This document shows positions 24,563 to 34,119 of a stretch of DNA of 64,000 nt, piece after piece (the first letter of the stretch is position 1; each line of letters opens with the position of its first letter). Source of the DNA: Methylobacterium sp. WL119 (GTDB taxonomy: Bacteria; Pseudomonadota; Alphaproteobacteria; Rhizobiales; Beijerinckiaceae); NCBI RefSeq assembly GCF_008039875.1, contig NZ_VRUU01000008.1, positions 1 to 64,000 of the forward strand. Direction: 5' to 3'. The position numbers and the translations under genes were made by a program. Below the pieces are notes generated by a model. It had not been told where the DNA came from. It did not search any database and was given only the letters and a program-made list of their open reading frames with translations.

Positions 24563-24766
24563 ATGCCCACCGATACGACGCAGACCGAAGGCGACATCCG
24601 TCTCAGAGCCTTTGAGCTCTGGAACATGCGTGGCCGCCCTCATGGCTACGAGGTCGAGTTCTGGCTCCAGGCCGAACGCGAGCTTGAGGGCGAGAAGACC
24701 GGTAAGCCGGTGCTCCCCGACGGGGACTTCGTGAAGAGTGGATCGGGGTCCGATTGCTTTTGCTGA
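24563..24766 (+). CDS. DUF2934 protein
   Basis: 67 residues carrying the DUF2934 core: IRLRAFELWNMRGRPHGYEV and EFWLQAERELEGE. The ATG at 24563 is chosen for GAGGA seven bases upstream; ATG 24527 is an alternative. DUF2934 proteins are small, of unknown function, and frequent beside stress genes in alphaproteobacteria. The Cys-containing tail (SGSDCFC) is unusual. Confidence 0.7.
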   Translation: MPTDTTQTEGDIRLRAFELWNMRGRPHGYEVEFWLQAERELEGEKTGKPVLPDGDFVKSGSGSDCFC

Positions 24767-24840
24767 CCCCCGTCCCTCGAACTCCCGGACAAAGGCGAGC
24801 GTCCCCTCGAGAAACCCTGAAGCCGATGCGCGCAATCCAT

Positions 24841-24963
24841 ATGGAAAAGCATCTCGTCAACCGCATCGGCTGGCTGCGTGCCGCCGTGCTCGGTGCCGAT
24901 GTCGGGCTCGTCTCCACGGCGGGCCTTATTGTCGGCGTGGCCGCTTCCTCAGCTGCCTCGGGC
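24841..24963 (+). pseudogene. VIT1/CCC1-family metal transporter remnant
   Basis: The first 41 residues match the start of VIT/nodulin-21-type Fe/Mn carriers (LVNRIGWLRAAVLGADVGLV, then STAGLIVGVAASSAASG). After ASG the frame becomes unrelated Arg/Pro-rich sequence until it meets the flagellin remnant. Four of five spans are lost. Confidence 0.7.
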
Positions 24964-25145
24964 GTGCGAGCACACGGTCGAGCCTCCGGACGTCGCGTGG
25001 AGTCCTACGACGGTGATGGCGACGTCATAACCCACGAGATCGTCGGTATCGGCGCACCGGCGTATGTTGCGCCCCCCCCGACCGCCTGGGCGCCTTCCCA
25101 CGTGGCAGCCGGCGCGACGGCACGGCCGCGCCGGCCAGTCCCGGC

Positions 25146-25858
25146 TCAGCGCAGGAGCTGGAGGATGCCCTGGTTGGCGGTGTTGGCCAGCGACAGCGCC
25201 GAGATCGCCAGGGACTGGCGCGTCGACAGCGCCTGCGAGCGCGCGGCCTCCTCGTTCATGTCCGCATCCGTGAGGTTTGCCGCTCCGGTGTTGAGCCCGT
25301 CGACCATCTGCTTGGTGAAGTCCTGCCGCGTCTGAACCCTAGAGGTTCGAGCCCAGGGTCGAGCTCAGCGACTTCAGGCTGGTCAGCGCGTTGGTCAGCG
25401 CGTCCGACGCCTTGGCGAGGTCGGCGTTGTTCTGCACGCCGAAGTTCGCCCCGCCCTGGGCGGTGGCCGAGTCCACGAAGCTGCCGATCCCGAGGCCGGC
25501 CGCCGACAGGGCGGTGCCCTGGACGCTGAGCTTGGACCGGGCCGAGCCGGTCTTTTCGTTGAAGGCGATGGTCAGGTTGTCGCCGGCCAGCAGGTTGGTG
25601 CCGTTGAAGCCGGCATCCTTGGCCGCCTGGTCGACCTGCGTGCCGAGGTTGTTGAACTGGTCGATCAGGGCCGAGCGCTGGGCCGAGGTGCCGCCGGCCG
25701 TGGTGAACGCTGCCCCGCCCGTGAGCTTGGCGGTCTCCGTCGCGTCGGCAGTGAACTCGCCCACCGTGGTCAGGCCGGCGGCCAGGGTGATCACGTCCGG
25801 GCCGGTGCCGACGACGTCGAGCTGGCCGCTGCTGTCGATGGAGGCGGTGGCTCGGCTT
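25146..25858 (-). pseudogene. flagellin remnant (C-terminal two thirds, frameshifted)
   Basis: Minus-strand frame from about 25858 to 25337 encodes flagellin middle and D1 sequence (QLDVVGTGPDVITLAAGLT ... DALTNALTSLKSLSSTLGSN) and then hits TAG. One frame away the protein resumes with QTRQDFTKQMVDGLNTGAAN and the C-terminal DEEAARSQALSTRQSLAISA to a TGA at 25146. The essential N-terminal D0/D1 domain is missing. Two lesions make it a clear pseudogene; there are no other flagellar genes here. Confidence 0.85.
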
Positions 25859-26613
25859 CACTGCTGCTGCTCCACCGATCAATCCTGACGCGAACTCTTG
25901 ACCCTTTGGCGACCTTCGGAAGGTCCGCTTCCGGGCTGTTGAGGTAGAGGCCAACGTCCGGGGTGGGTGGTTTTCTGCCAGTGTGCTTTTGAGCGTCAAA
26001 CTTCAGAGGCGGACGTTCGACATTTGGCAGTTTTTGGCCGTAAGACGCTGGTCCGTTTCTGACAGAGTTCGCCGGAAAAGCTGACGGTGGTGTAGCCGAC
26101 AGATCTATTTCACCGACCGCGGCGTAGTCGTCGAGCACGGCCCGTTGGCAACATTTGTTGCCTCCGCTCAGGACGAGCGAACGCGATGGTCCTTCTCGCA
26201 AGCCCTCTGACTGACTTTTGCGGGGCATATCAAAATCAAGACCCGGTTCCGCCCGCCGATTAGGTCGCCAGCAAGTTCTCATCGGCAATCGGCACACAGG
26301 GGCGGGCACTGTTCGCGCAAGGCAAATCATCGAGCTGAGCCTGCAGGGGTGCTTCCGCCGGACCATCGACGCCAGCGGACTCCGTTTCGAGATGACAATC
26401 CCGATCCGATGAGCGGTCGGGCCGGGTCGCCGGCGCTTAACGGAGGCTGAACGGCGCGGTTCAAGATGAGTTCGAACCCTGGCCCTAGAGAGCCGTCAAC
26501 CCCGACAGGGGCCGATGCCAGTCTCCACCGGCATCGCCAGGAACTGGCCCCGTCCAGGTACACCGGGCATCCCGTGGCCCAGGCCGGCAAACGACACCCG
26601 AGGAAGACTCGAC
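25859..26613. other. intergenic stretch with GCGGACGTT-type repeat motifs
   Basis: About 750 bases without a supported gene. The segment 25910-26030 contains GGTCCGCTTCCGGGC and GGCGGACGTTCGACA, which resemble the 20-base repeats at 34310 and 38862 in either orientation. A long minus-strand open frame over 25791-26366 has no family motif and begins over the flagellin remnant. Confidence 0.45.
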
Positions 26614-27054
26614 ATGAACGACATGCAGACCATCACCGGCACCGTCTGGGCCGTCTTCGGCCACCGCTTCGCCATCGATGGCAAGGAAGGACGCATCCTC
26701 GCCGACCTTGGGCCGAAGGGCGCCGAGGTCATCGCAATCGCCCATGGCGACACAGTTACGATCACGGGCGAGCCCAAACCCTCGGAAATCAAAGTGACGC
26801 TCATCACCCTCAAGGACGGCACCGTCTGCGAGATCGCGTGGCCGCGGAAGCTTCACACGGAAAAGGCGAACCAGACCCCGGCCGATCCGGCGGCGGTCCT
26901 CGCGGCGGTCAAGGCCGAGGGCTACGCCGTCGAGGGAGAGCCTCAACGCAAGCCGAAGCACTTCGAGATCGTAGGCGCCAAGGACGGCATTCGACACGAG
27001 ATCCACGTCGAGCTCTATGGGAAGATTCGGACGGCCAAACCGCTCGCCGCCTGA
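26614..27054 (+). CDS. OB-fold-like hypothetical protein with C-terminal PepSY-like segment
   Basis: 146 residues, no signal peptide. Residues 5-70 (ITGTVWAVFGHRFAIDGKEG ... GDTVTITGEPKPSEIKVT) look like a small OB-fold of the kind that binds nucleic acid or cations; residues 95-146 (AVLAAVKAEGYAVEGEPQRK ... HEIHVELYGKI) resemble a PepSY-like or beta-alpha-beta module. The ATG follows GAGGAAGAC. Not a named family that I am sure of. Confidence 0.6.
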   Translation: MNDMQTITGTVWAVFGHRFAIDGKEGRILADLGPKGAEVIAIAHGDTVTITGEPKPSEIKVTLITLKDGTVCEIAWPRKLHTEKANQTPADPAAVLAAVKAEGYAVEGEPQRKPKHFEIVGAKDGIRHEIHVELYGKIRTAKPLAA

Positions 27055-27236
27055 GAGACCGAGCCGGATCGCAGCCGCAATCCGGCGGTCGTGATCCGGT
27101 TTGCCGACCCGAAGGAGCGATCACGTTCCCGCGTCATCCCAGATAACGCCGCACCTGCAGGGAGCCAACGGCAGGTCCGACGACTTGGCTCCCGTCCCGG
27201 GCGGTTCCGCCCAGATCCCTGCCCAAGGAAAATATC

Positions 27237-27758
27237 TTGGACGTCATCCATCCCGACCCGCCGATGCGCGAGGAGATCGCGCGCGGCTTCTACCCGGCGT
27301 TCGAGGGACGTTGGCGGCGTGCCGAGATCATCGGCCGTTGGGCCATGGTCGCATTCGTGGGCGCCTCCGTTCTCGGAGCGTTCGGGCAGGGGCTGTTCAG
27401 CGAGCGCGAGGCTGCCAACGCCGATGCCTCGATCAAGCTCCGCTACGAGCCGGTGGTCCGCTTCGGTGCTCCGACCAAGGTCCAGTTCGACACCCGCGTC
27501 CCGCCCGGCGGCGATAAGGTCGCCGTGACCATGGCAAAGGGGCTGGCCGATCATTTTGGGTTGGAGAGCATCATCCCGCGTCCTTCTGTCTGGGAAGCCG
27601 GCGCCGACAGCATCCGCATGGAGTTCCCCGTCGTGAAGGGTCAGGAACGCGTCACCATCCTGTTCGCGGGCTCGCCCGGCTTCCGAGGCAGCATCCATCT
27701 CTGGGCACGGCTGGATGCAGGCGAGACCCTGCCCTGGTCGCAGTATTCGGTGCCGTAG
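27237..27758 (+). CDS. single-span membrane-anchored hypothetical protein
   Basis: 173 residues with one span at about 35-55 (WAMVAFVGASVLGAFGQGLF) and an extracytoplasmic beta-rich domain (LRYEPVVRFGAPTKVQFDTR ... RVTILFAGSPGFRGSIHLWA). I prefer the TTG at 27237 because AAGGA lies eight bases upstream; the next ATG is 27264. Its stop is three bases before the DUF421 gene, so the two are cotranscribed. The fold resembles proteins always found next to YetF/DUF421. Confidence 0.65.
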   Translation: MDVIHPDPPMREEIARGFYPAFEGRWRRAEIIGRWAMVAFVGASVLGAFGQGLFSEREAANADASIKLRYEPVVRFGAPTKVQFDTRVPPGGDKVAVTMAKGLADHFGLESIIPRPSVWEAGADSIRMEFPVVKGQERVTILFAGSPGFRGSIHLWARLDAGETLPWSQYSVP

Positions 27759-27760
27759 GC

Positions 27761-28201
27761 ATGAGCACCGTCTTCAAGGCCGCGGCCGCCTACCTCGTCG
27801 TTCTCTTCGTCATCCGCCTCATCGGACGCCGGACCGCGAGCCAGCAGGCCCCCATCGACATGGTGGTGCTGTTCCTGTTCGGCGGTATGAGCGTCAGCGC
27901 GGTGCTCGGCGACGACAAGTCGTTCGTCGGCGCGATGAGCGCGATCTTCACCGTCGGCCTCATGCACGTGGCCGTCTCATGGCTGAAGCTGCGCTACGTC
28001 TGGTTCGAGCGTATCTGCGACGGCACGCCCATCGTCGTCTACCGAGACGGCGACTGGGACGAGACCCAGATGCGGCGCCTGCGGATGCAGCAGGCCGACG
28101 TGCGCACCGCCGCCCGCCAACAGGGCCTCGATGACATGGATCAGGTCGCCGTTGCCATCGTCGAGCGGGATGGGAAGGTCTCGGTCATCGAGAAGGACTG
28201 A
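27761..28201 (+). CDS. DUF421/YetF-family membrane protein
   Basis: 146 residues: three spans (AAAYLVVLFVIRLIG; IDMVVLFLFGGMSVSAVLGD; AIFTVGLMHVAVSWLKL) and a cytosolic domain with DGTPIVVYRDGDWDETQMRR and DQVAVAIVERDGKVSVI, which is the YetF/YcaP fold. Function unknown; linked to envelope stress in other bacteria. Confidence 0.85.
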   Translation: MSTVFKAAAAYLVVLFVIRLIGRRTASQQAPIDMVVLFLFGGMSVSAVLGDDKSFVGAMSAIFTVGLMHVAVSWLKLRYVWFERICDGTPIVVYRDGDWDETQMRRLRMQQADVRTAARQQGLDDMDQVAVAIVERDGKVSVIEKD

Positions 28202-28380
28202 TCCCCGGCGGCTGCCCCAGGGCGTGACCCGTCGCTCCGGAACAGACGCCAATCAGGGACCACTCGAAGACGTGACCGGGACGGGCGGGCAACCACCGCA
28301 CGGTCACCGTGTTGTCGAGGGCACCCGAACACCGCATCGCGTCATCCCACGGCCTTGCGTCGGCGAGCCCATCCGTTCCC

Positions 28381-31368
28381 ATGAGCGAGCCGCACATGAC
28401 CGACGATACGCTCCCACCCGAAGTCGGCGATGCCCGTCGCCTGGACGCACTCCGAGGGTACGGCATCCTCGATACGCCCCCCGAGAAAGGGTTCGACGAC
28501 ATCGTCGAGCTGGCCCGAATGACCTGCTCTGTCCCGGTCGCCCTGGTCAGCCTGGTCGCCGGCGACCGCCAATGGTTCAAGGCGCGGTCGGGCTTCGCGC
28601 CTTGCGAGACCTCCCTGGACAAGTCGGTCTGCGCGCATGTCCTCGGCTCCCCGGACCTGCTCGTAATCGCCGACCTGTCGCTGGACTCCCGTACCAGGGA
28701 CAATCCCCTCGTCACGGGCGAACCGTACCTGCGCTTCTACGCCGGGGCGCCGCTGGAGGCGGCCGACGGCGAGCGTCTCGGCAGCCTGTGCGTGATCGAC
28801 CTCGCGCCCCGCCCGGAGGGCCTCACGGATCGGCAGGCGGTAGCCCTACGCGCGCTGGCGGGGCAAGTCATGTCCCAGATGGAACTGCGCCGCTCGGTCG
28901 CTGAGCGCGAGGGACTTCTTTCCGGCCAGGCCGCGCTGATCGCGCAGCAGAACGCCCTGATCGCCGCCCAGGCCAGCGTGACCCGGGCGGCAGGGGACCG
29001 TGGCGTGATCCTCGATACCCTCGTCGGCGGTGTGATGGCGGCGGTCTCCCAAGCCGAGGGCGCAGTGATCGAGCTCCGTGAGGGCGACGACCTCGTCTAT
29101 CGCTCGGCACGCGGTGCGCTCGAACCCCATGTCGGGCTGCGCATCCCCATCGACGGCAGCCTCTCGGGCCATTGCCTGGCGACCGCCAAGCCGGTGCTGT
29201 GTCCGGACCTCCTCGTTGACCCTCGCGTCCGTCGCGACCTCGTCGACCCGCTCAACGCACGCTCGGCAGTCTGTGTCCCGATCCTCCGTGGGGACGCCGC
29301 CGTCGGTGTCCTGAAGCTACAGTCCAGTCGTCCCGATGCCTTCACCGGCCTCGACCTCCACGTCGCCACCCTGTTCGCCGGCACCATTCCGGCCGGGTTG
29401 GCGGAAGCGGGCGAGGCGGAGGCGCGCCGTGGGATGCGGGCCGGCGAGGCCACCCTCCGCACGGTGATGGAGACGCTGCCCGTCGGTGTCCTGATCGCCG
29501 AGGCTCCGACGGGCCGCATCGTCGGGCACAACGCCCGGGCCACCGTGATCCTGGGGCATGATGTGGTCTCAGATACGTCCGCCGACCGGAAGGACCGCTG
29601 GGTCGGGTTCCATTCTGACGGATGCCAGGTCGAGCCCGGGGATTGGCCCCTCGACCGCGTGGTGCATGCCGGCGAGTCGCGCGCGGATCTTGAGGTCGAC
29701 TACCGCCGCGGCGACGGCAGCCGTGCCTGGATCGGGTTCTCGGCGGCGCAGATGCTCGACGTTGATGGTCACCGCGTCGGTGCCGTCGTCGTCGTCACTG
29801 ATATCGACGGGCGCAAGCGGAGCGAGCTCCAGTTGGCCGCCGCCAAGGAGGCTGCCGAGGAGGCAAACCGGGCCAAAAGCGAGTTCCTCGCCAACATGAG
29901 CCATGAGCTGCGCACCCCGCTCTCGGCGGTGATCGGCTACTCGGAGATGCTGCAGGAGGAGATGGAGGACGGCGGCCACGACGACCTGCTTCCCGACATG
30001 CGCAAGATCGAGGCGAACGCGCGCCACCTCCTCGGTCTCATCAATGACGTGCTCGACCTGTCGAAGATCGAGGCGGAGCGGATAGAGACCTACGTCGAGG
30101 ACTTCGCCATCGACGCGATCGTCCGCGATGTCGCCTCGACGGTCGAATCCCTCGTCGCCGCAAAAGAGAACGTCCTCACGCTGGACCTTGCCGATGACCT
30201 CGGCGAAGCGCGTTCCGACGTGACCAAACTGCGCCAGTGCCTGATCAACCTCTTGAGCAACGCCGCCAAGTTCACGGAAGGTGGCCGGATCACCCTGAAG
30301 GCCGAACGGGGCGAACGCGACGGCGAGAGTTGGCTGACCTTCCAGGTGAGCGACACCGGGATCGGCATGAGCCCGGACCAGCAGGCGCGCCTGTTCGAGC
30401 GCTTCACCCAAGCGGATGCCTCGACGACGCGGAAGTTTGGCGGCACCGGCCTCGGGCTGTCCATCACCCAGGCGTTCGCATCCATGCTGGGCGGCGATAT
30501 CAAGGTGGCGAGCGAGGAGGGTCGAGGAACCACCTTCACCATCTCGGTCCCGGCCCGCATCGCCGGCACGAACGACCAGCCGGCAATGGAAGCGGGTGTC
30601 GGGACGCCTCTATCCGACGATGTGTGCGGCAAGGACGTCGTCCTCGTCGTCGATGATGATCCGGCGACGCGTGATCTCCTCACCCGCTTCCTCGAACGCG
30701 ACGGGTTCAAGGCCGTCGCCGCCGTCGACGGGCGGGAGGGCCTGGAGATCGCGCGGATCCTGAGGCCCCGGGTTATCCTGCTCGACGTGACCATGCCGCA
30801 GCTGGACGGCTGGTCGGTATTACGAGAACTTAGGGGAGATCCAGAACTCGGCAACACGCCCGTAGTCATGGTCACAGTGCTGGACGAGCAGAACCTAGCC
30901 TTCTCCCTCGGAGCCACCGACTACCTGCAGAAGCCGGTGGACTGGGACGAGCTTCAGGGGGTGATGGACCGCTTCCGACCCCGGGACCACGAAGGCCCGC
31001 TACTCGTCATCGATGACGATGCCGACACACGGGATCGTATGTCGACCCACCTCACCCGGGAAGGCTGGCGGGTCGTCACGGCCGAGAACGGCAAGGTCGG
31101 GCTCGGGGTCGTCGCGACAGTGCAACCCTGCCTCATCCTTCTCGATGTGATGATGCCGGAGATGGATGGCTTCGCGTTCCTCGCCACCCTGCGGGCCAAG
31201 CCGGAATGGGGTTCGATCCCGGTCGTCGTGCTGACGGCCAAGGACGTCGACGTGAACGACCGGCGGCGTCTGGCCGGACGGGCCGACAAGGTCCTCAGAA
31301 AGGGCCAGGTCGGTCTCGACGACCTCACTAGGCTGCTGCGTTCGGTGGTTTCGCCAAGCCCGGCCTGA
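28381..31368 (+). CDS. hybrid sensor histidine kinase: GAF-GAF-PAS-HisKA-HATPase-REC-REC
   Basis: 995 residues, no membrane span. Two GAF domains (about 20-160, with GYGILDTPPEKGFDDI; about 195-345), PAS (360-475), HisKA with His508 (NMSHELRTPLSAVIGYSEML), HATPase (about 620-735, DTGIGMSPDQQARLFERF, FGGTGLGLSI), and two receiver domains with Asp802 (LLDVTMPQLDGWSVL) and Asp922 (LLDVMMPEMDGFAFL). With no output domain it must signal to another protein. The kinase-REC part is closely similar to the next gene, showing duplication with exchange of the sensor. The ATG at 28381 is chosen from the start of conserved GAF sequence. Confidence 0.93.
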   Translation: MSEPHMTDDTLPPEVGDARRLDALRGYGILDTPPEKGFDDIVELARMTCSVPVALVSLVAGDRQWFKARSGFAPCETSLDKSVCAHVLGSPDLLVIADLSLDSRTRDNPLVTGEPYLRFYAGAPLEAADGERLGSLCVIDLAPRPEGLTDRQAVALRALAGQVMSQMELRRSVAEREGLLSGQAALIAQQNALIAAQASVTRAAGDRGVILDTLVGGVMAAVSQAEGAVIELREGDDLVYRSARGALEPHVGLRIPIDGSLSGHCLATAKPVLCPDLLVDPRVRRDLVDPLNARSAVCVPILRGDAAVGVLKLQSSRPDAFTGLDLHVATLFAGTIPAGLAEAGEAEARRGMRAGEATLRTVMETLPVGVLIAEAPTGRIVGHNARATVILGHDVVSDTSADRKDRWVGFHSDGCQVEPGDWPLDRVVHAGESRADLEVDYRRGDGSRAWIGFSAAQMLDVDGHRVGAVVVVTDIDGRKRSELQLAAAKEAAEEANRAKSEFLANMSHELRTPLSAVIGYSEMLQEEMEDGGHDDLLPDMRKIEANARHLLGLINDVLDLSKIEAERIETYVEDFAIDAIVRDVASTVESLVAAKENVLTLDLADDLGEARSDVTKLRQCLINLLSNAAKFTEGGRITLKAERGERDGESWLTFQVSDTGIGMSPDQQARLFERFTQADASTTRKFGGTGLGLSITQAFASMLGGDIKVASEEGRGTTFTISVPARIAGTNDQPAMEAGVGTPLSDDVCGKDVVLVVDDDPATRDLLTRFLERDGFKAVAAVDGREGLEIARILRPRVILLDVTMPQLDGWSVLRELRGDPELGNTPVVMVTVLDEQNLAFSLGATDYLQKPVDWDELQGVMDRFRPRDHEGPLLVIDDDADTRDRMSTHLTREGWRVVTAENGKVGLGVVATVQPCLILLDVMMPEMDGFAFLATLRAKPEWGSIPVVVLTAKDVDVNDRRRLAGRADKVLRKGQVGLDDLTRLLRSVVSPSPA

Positions 31369-31485
31369 TCCTTCGAGAGCCATCGCGCTGACGGCTCGCA
31401 AGGTCTTGCGCTTCCGGGCCGAAAGATTGGTCCCAGGAGCGCTGCCTTTCGGTGCTACGGACCCCGTGCCCCCACCGGACATCCT

Positions 31486-34119
31486 ATGGCCCATACCGGA
31501 TACAACCCGCTACTCGTCACGCTGTCCATCGTCATCGCGGTGTTCGCGTCCTATGCGGCGCTGGACCTCGGTGCCCGCGTCCGGCGTCCGGACGCCGGTG
31601 CGCGCTGGGCCTGGGGCGCTGGCGCGGCGGTGGCGATGGGCGGTGGCATCTGGTCGATGCACTTCGTCGGCATGCTCGCCTTCGAGATGGGAATGGCGGC
31701 GGCCTACGATCTCGGACTGACGGTCCTGTCACTGCTGATCGCGGTGGGTGTCACGGCCGGCGCCTTTGCCTGGGTTGCACGCCGGGGAACGGGTGCGGGC
31801 TCGTTGCTGGTCGCGGGCCCGCTCATGGGCCTTGGCGTGGCGGCGATGCACTACACCGGCATGGCGGCGATGCGCGTGCCGGGCAACCTTGCCTACAACC
31901 CGGCTGTGGTGGCGGTCTCGGTCGCCATCGCGGTCACGGCTGCGACCGCAGCCCTGTGGCTTACCTTCCGCCGCAATCGGCCCTGGCAGAAACTCGCCGC
32001 CGCCTGCGTGATGGGGCTTGCAGTCGCTGGGATGCACTACACCGGGATGGCCGCGGCAACCTTCACCGCGCAGGAGAGCGGCGCCCATGCGGCCCACGTA
32101 GCCACCCTGGCGGCGGGCCAACGCGACCTCGCCCTGGCGGTCGCCGGCGTTACCTTCCTCATCCTGTTCCTGGCGATGATCGCTTCCTCGCTCGACCAGC
32201 GTCGGGTGCAGCGACGCCTGCACGTCAGCGAGGCGCGCTTCCGATCCGCCGTCAGGGCCGTCAACGGCGTGATGTGGACGACCGACGCCGCCGGGCATTT
32301 CGTCGAGGAGCAAGCAGGGTGGGCGGAGATCACCGGGCACACCCCAGAGCAGTACATGGGCGCGGGCTGGGCGAAGGCGATCCATCCCGAGGATCTCCCG
32401 GCGACGATCGCGACCTGGACCGACGCATTGCGAGCCGAGGCCCCCTACACGGTCGAGCATCGCGTGCGCACCGCCCAGGCGGGCTGGCGCCGCTACGTGG
32501 CAAGGGCAGTGCCGGTGCGCGATGCCGACGGCGCGATCCGGGAGTGGGTGGGCGTCCATGAGGACATCACCGAGCGACACGCGTTCGAGGTGGCGCTCAA
32601 GGAGGCGCGGGACGCGGCCGAGGAGCACAGCCGGGCGAAGAGCCGGTTCCTGGCCAACATGAGCCATGAGCTGCGCACGCCGCTTTCGGCCGTAATCGGC
32701 TATTCCGAGATGCTCGAGGAGGAGGCGGAGGAGCTCGGTCAGGAGAGCCTCCTCAAGGATCTCGGAAAAATCAAATCGAACGCCCAGCACCTCCTCGGCC
32801 TGATCAACGACGTGCTCGACCTGTCGAAGGTCGAGGCGGAGAAGATGGAGCTCTACCCCGAGGACATCGACGTCGCCGCCTTCGTCATGGACGCGGCCGC
32901 CACCGTCGAGGCGCTCGTCAAGAAGAAGGGAAACGTCCTCGTGCTCGACGTGGCCGATGGCGTCGGCCGAGCCCGAACGGACGCGGTGAAGCTGCGCCAG
33001 TGCCTGTTCAACCTGCTCTCGAACGCGGCCAAGTTCACCGAGGGCGGCACCATCACGCTGGAAGCCGGGCGCGAGGCAGGTATCCGCGGCGGCTGGCTCC
33101 AGTTCACGGTGCGGGATACGGGCATCGGCATGAACCCGGAGCAGGTCGGGCGCCTGTTCGAGCGCTTCACGCAGGCCGACGAGAGCACCACACGCAACTA
33201 TGGCGGCACCGGTCTTGGATTGGCTCTAAGCCGCGCCTTCGCCCAGTTGCTCGGCGGCGACATCTCCGTGACGAGCGTCGAGGGCGAGGGAACGAGCTTC
33301 ACCCTGCGCGTGCCGGCGGTGGCACCGGACCGGACGGTCGATGTCGCGCCGGATGCCGTACCGGAGAACGGCGAACGCATGGATGACTTGGTGCTGGTGA
33401 TCGACGACGAGGCATCCCAGCGCGAGCTCATGACCCGCTTCCTCGAACGCCAGCGCTTTTCCGTGCGCACGGCGGCGGACGGGCGCACCGGCCTCAACCT
33501 CGCCCAGTCGCTCAAGCCCCGCGCCATCCTCCTCGACGTCATGATGCCCGAGATGGACGGCTGGTCGGTGCTCGCCGCTCTCAAGTCGGATCGCGAGACT
33601 GCCGGCATCCCGGTGGTGATGGTGAGCTTCGTTGCCGACGCGACGCTCAGCGCCTCGCTCGGTGCCATCGAGGCGGTGCCGAAGCCGGTGGACTGGGCGC
33701 GCCTCCGGACGATCCTGGATCAGTTCCGGGCAGCGGACGGCGACGTCCTCGTGGTCGATGACGACGCGGACATGCGGCACCGCCTACGGACGGCCCTCGA
33801 ACGCAACGGCTGGAGCGTCCGCGAGGCCGGCGACGGCCGCGAGGCGCTCGAGCAGGTCGGGCTTGGCGTGCCGCGCCTCGTCCTTCTCGATCTCACCATG
33901 CCGGTGATGGACGGGTTCTCGTTCCTTGACCGCTTGCGAAGATTGCCGGGTTGCGCCGATGTGCCGGTAGTGGTCCTCAGCGCCCGGGACGTCACGGCCG
34001 AGGAGCGGGACCGGTTATCAGAAGCCGATCGCGTTTTGCGAAAGGGAGATTCCAGTCTCCAGGACATCGCCACCGAATTGCGCAAGCTCGACAACCGTCA
34101 GACCAGCAAGTCGGCCTAG
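31486..34119 (+). CDS. hybrid sensor histidine kinase: MHYT-PAS-HisKA-HATPase-REC-REC
   Basis: 877 residues. The N-terminal seven-span MHYT domain (about 1-235) shows repeated motif blocks IWSMHFVGMLAF, VAAMHYTGMAAMRV and VAGMHYTGMAAATF, whose Met/His residues are proposed to bind copper and sense O2, CO or NO. Then PAS (240-360), HisKA with His394 (NMSHELRTPLSAVIGYSEML), HATPase, and receivers with Asp684 (LLDVMMPEMDGWSVL) and Asp802 (LLDLTMPVMDGFSFL). It is a paralogue of the preceding kinase. A diatomic-gas sensor here fits the low-oxygen theme of the FNR-box region upstream. Confidence 0.93.
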   Translation: MAHTGYNPLLVTLSIVIAVFASYAALDLGARVRRPDAGARWAWGAGAAVAMGGGIWSMHFVGMLAFEMGMAAAYDLGLTVLSLLIAVGVTAGAFAWVARRGTGAGSLLVAGPLMGLGVAAMHYTGMAAMRVPGNLAYNPAVVAVSVAIAVTAATAALWLTFRRNRPWQKLAAACVMGLAVAGMHYTGMAAATFTAQESGAHAAHVATLAAGQRDLALAVAGVTFLILFLAMIASSLDQRRVQRRLHVSEARFRSAVRAVNGVMWTTDAAGHFVEEQAGWAEITGHTPEQYMGAGWAKAIHPEDLPATIATWTDALRAEAPYTVEHRVRTAQAGWRRYVARAVPVRDADGAIREWVGVHEDITERHAFEVALKEARDAAEEHSRAKSRFLANMSHELRTPLSAVIGYSEMLEEEAEELGQESLLKDLGKIKSNAQHLLGLINDVLDLSKVEAEKMELYPEDIDVAAFVMDAAATVEALVKKKGNVLVLDVADGVGRARTDAVKLRQCLFNLLSNAAKFTEGGTITLEAGREAGIRGGWLQFTVRDTGIGMNPEQVGRLFERFTQADESTTRNYGGTGLGLALSRAFAQLLGGDISVTSVEGEGTSFTLRVPAVAPDRTVDVAPDAVPENGERMDDLVLVIDDEASQRELMTRFLERQRFSVRTAADGRTGLNLAQSLKPRAILLDVMMPEMDGWSVLAALKSDRETAGIPVVMVSFVADATLSASLGAIEAVPKPVDWARLRTILDQFRAADGDVLVVDDDADMRHRLRTALERNGWSVREAGDGREALEQVGLGVPRLVLLDLTMPVMDGFSFLDRLRRLPGCADVPVVVLSARDVTAEERDRLSEADRVLRKGDSSLQDIATELRKLDNRQTSKSA

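Noticed and set aside
25791..26366. 191-codon minus-strand frame upstream of the flagellin remnant
   Set aside because: Mixed composition, no family motif, overlaps flagellin in the wrong frame and contains repeat-like non-coding sequence.
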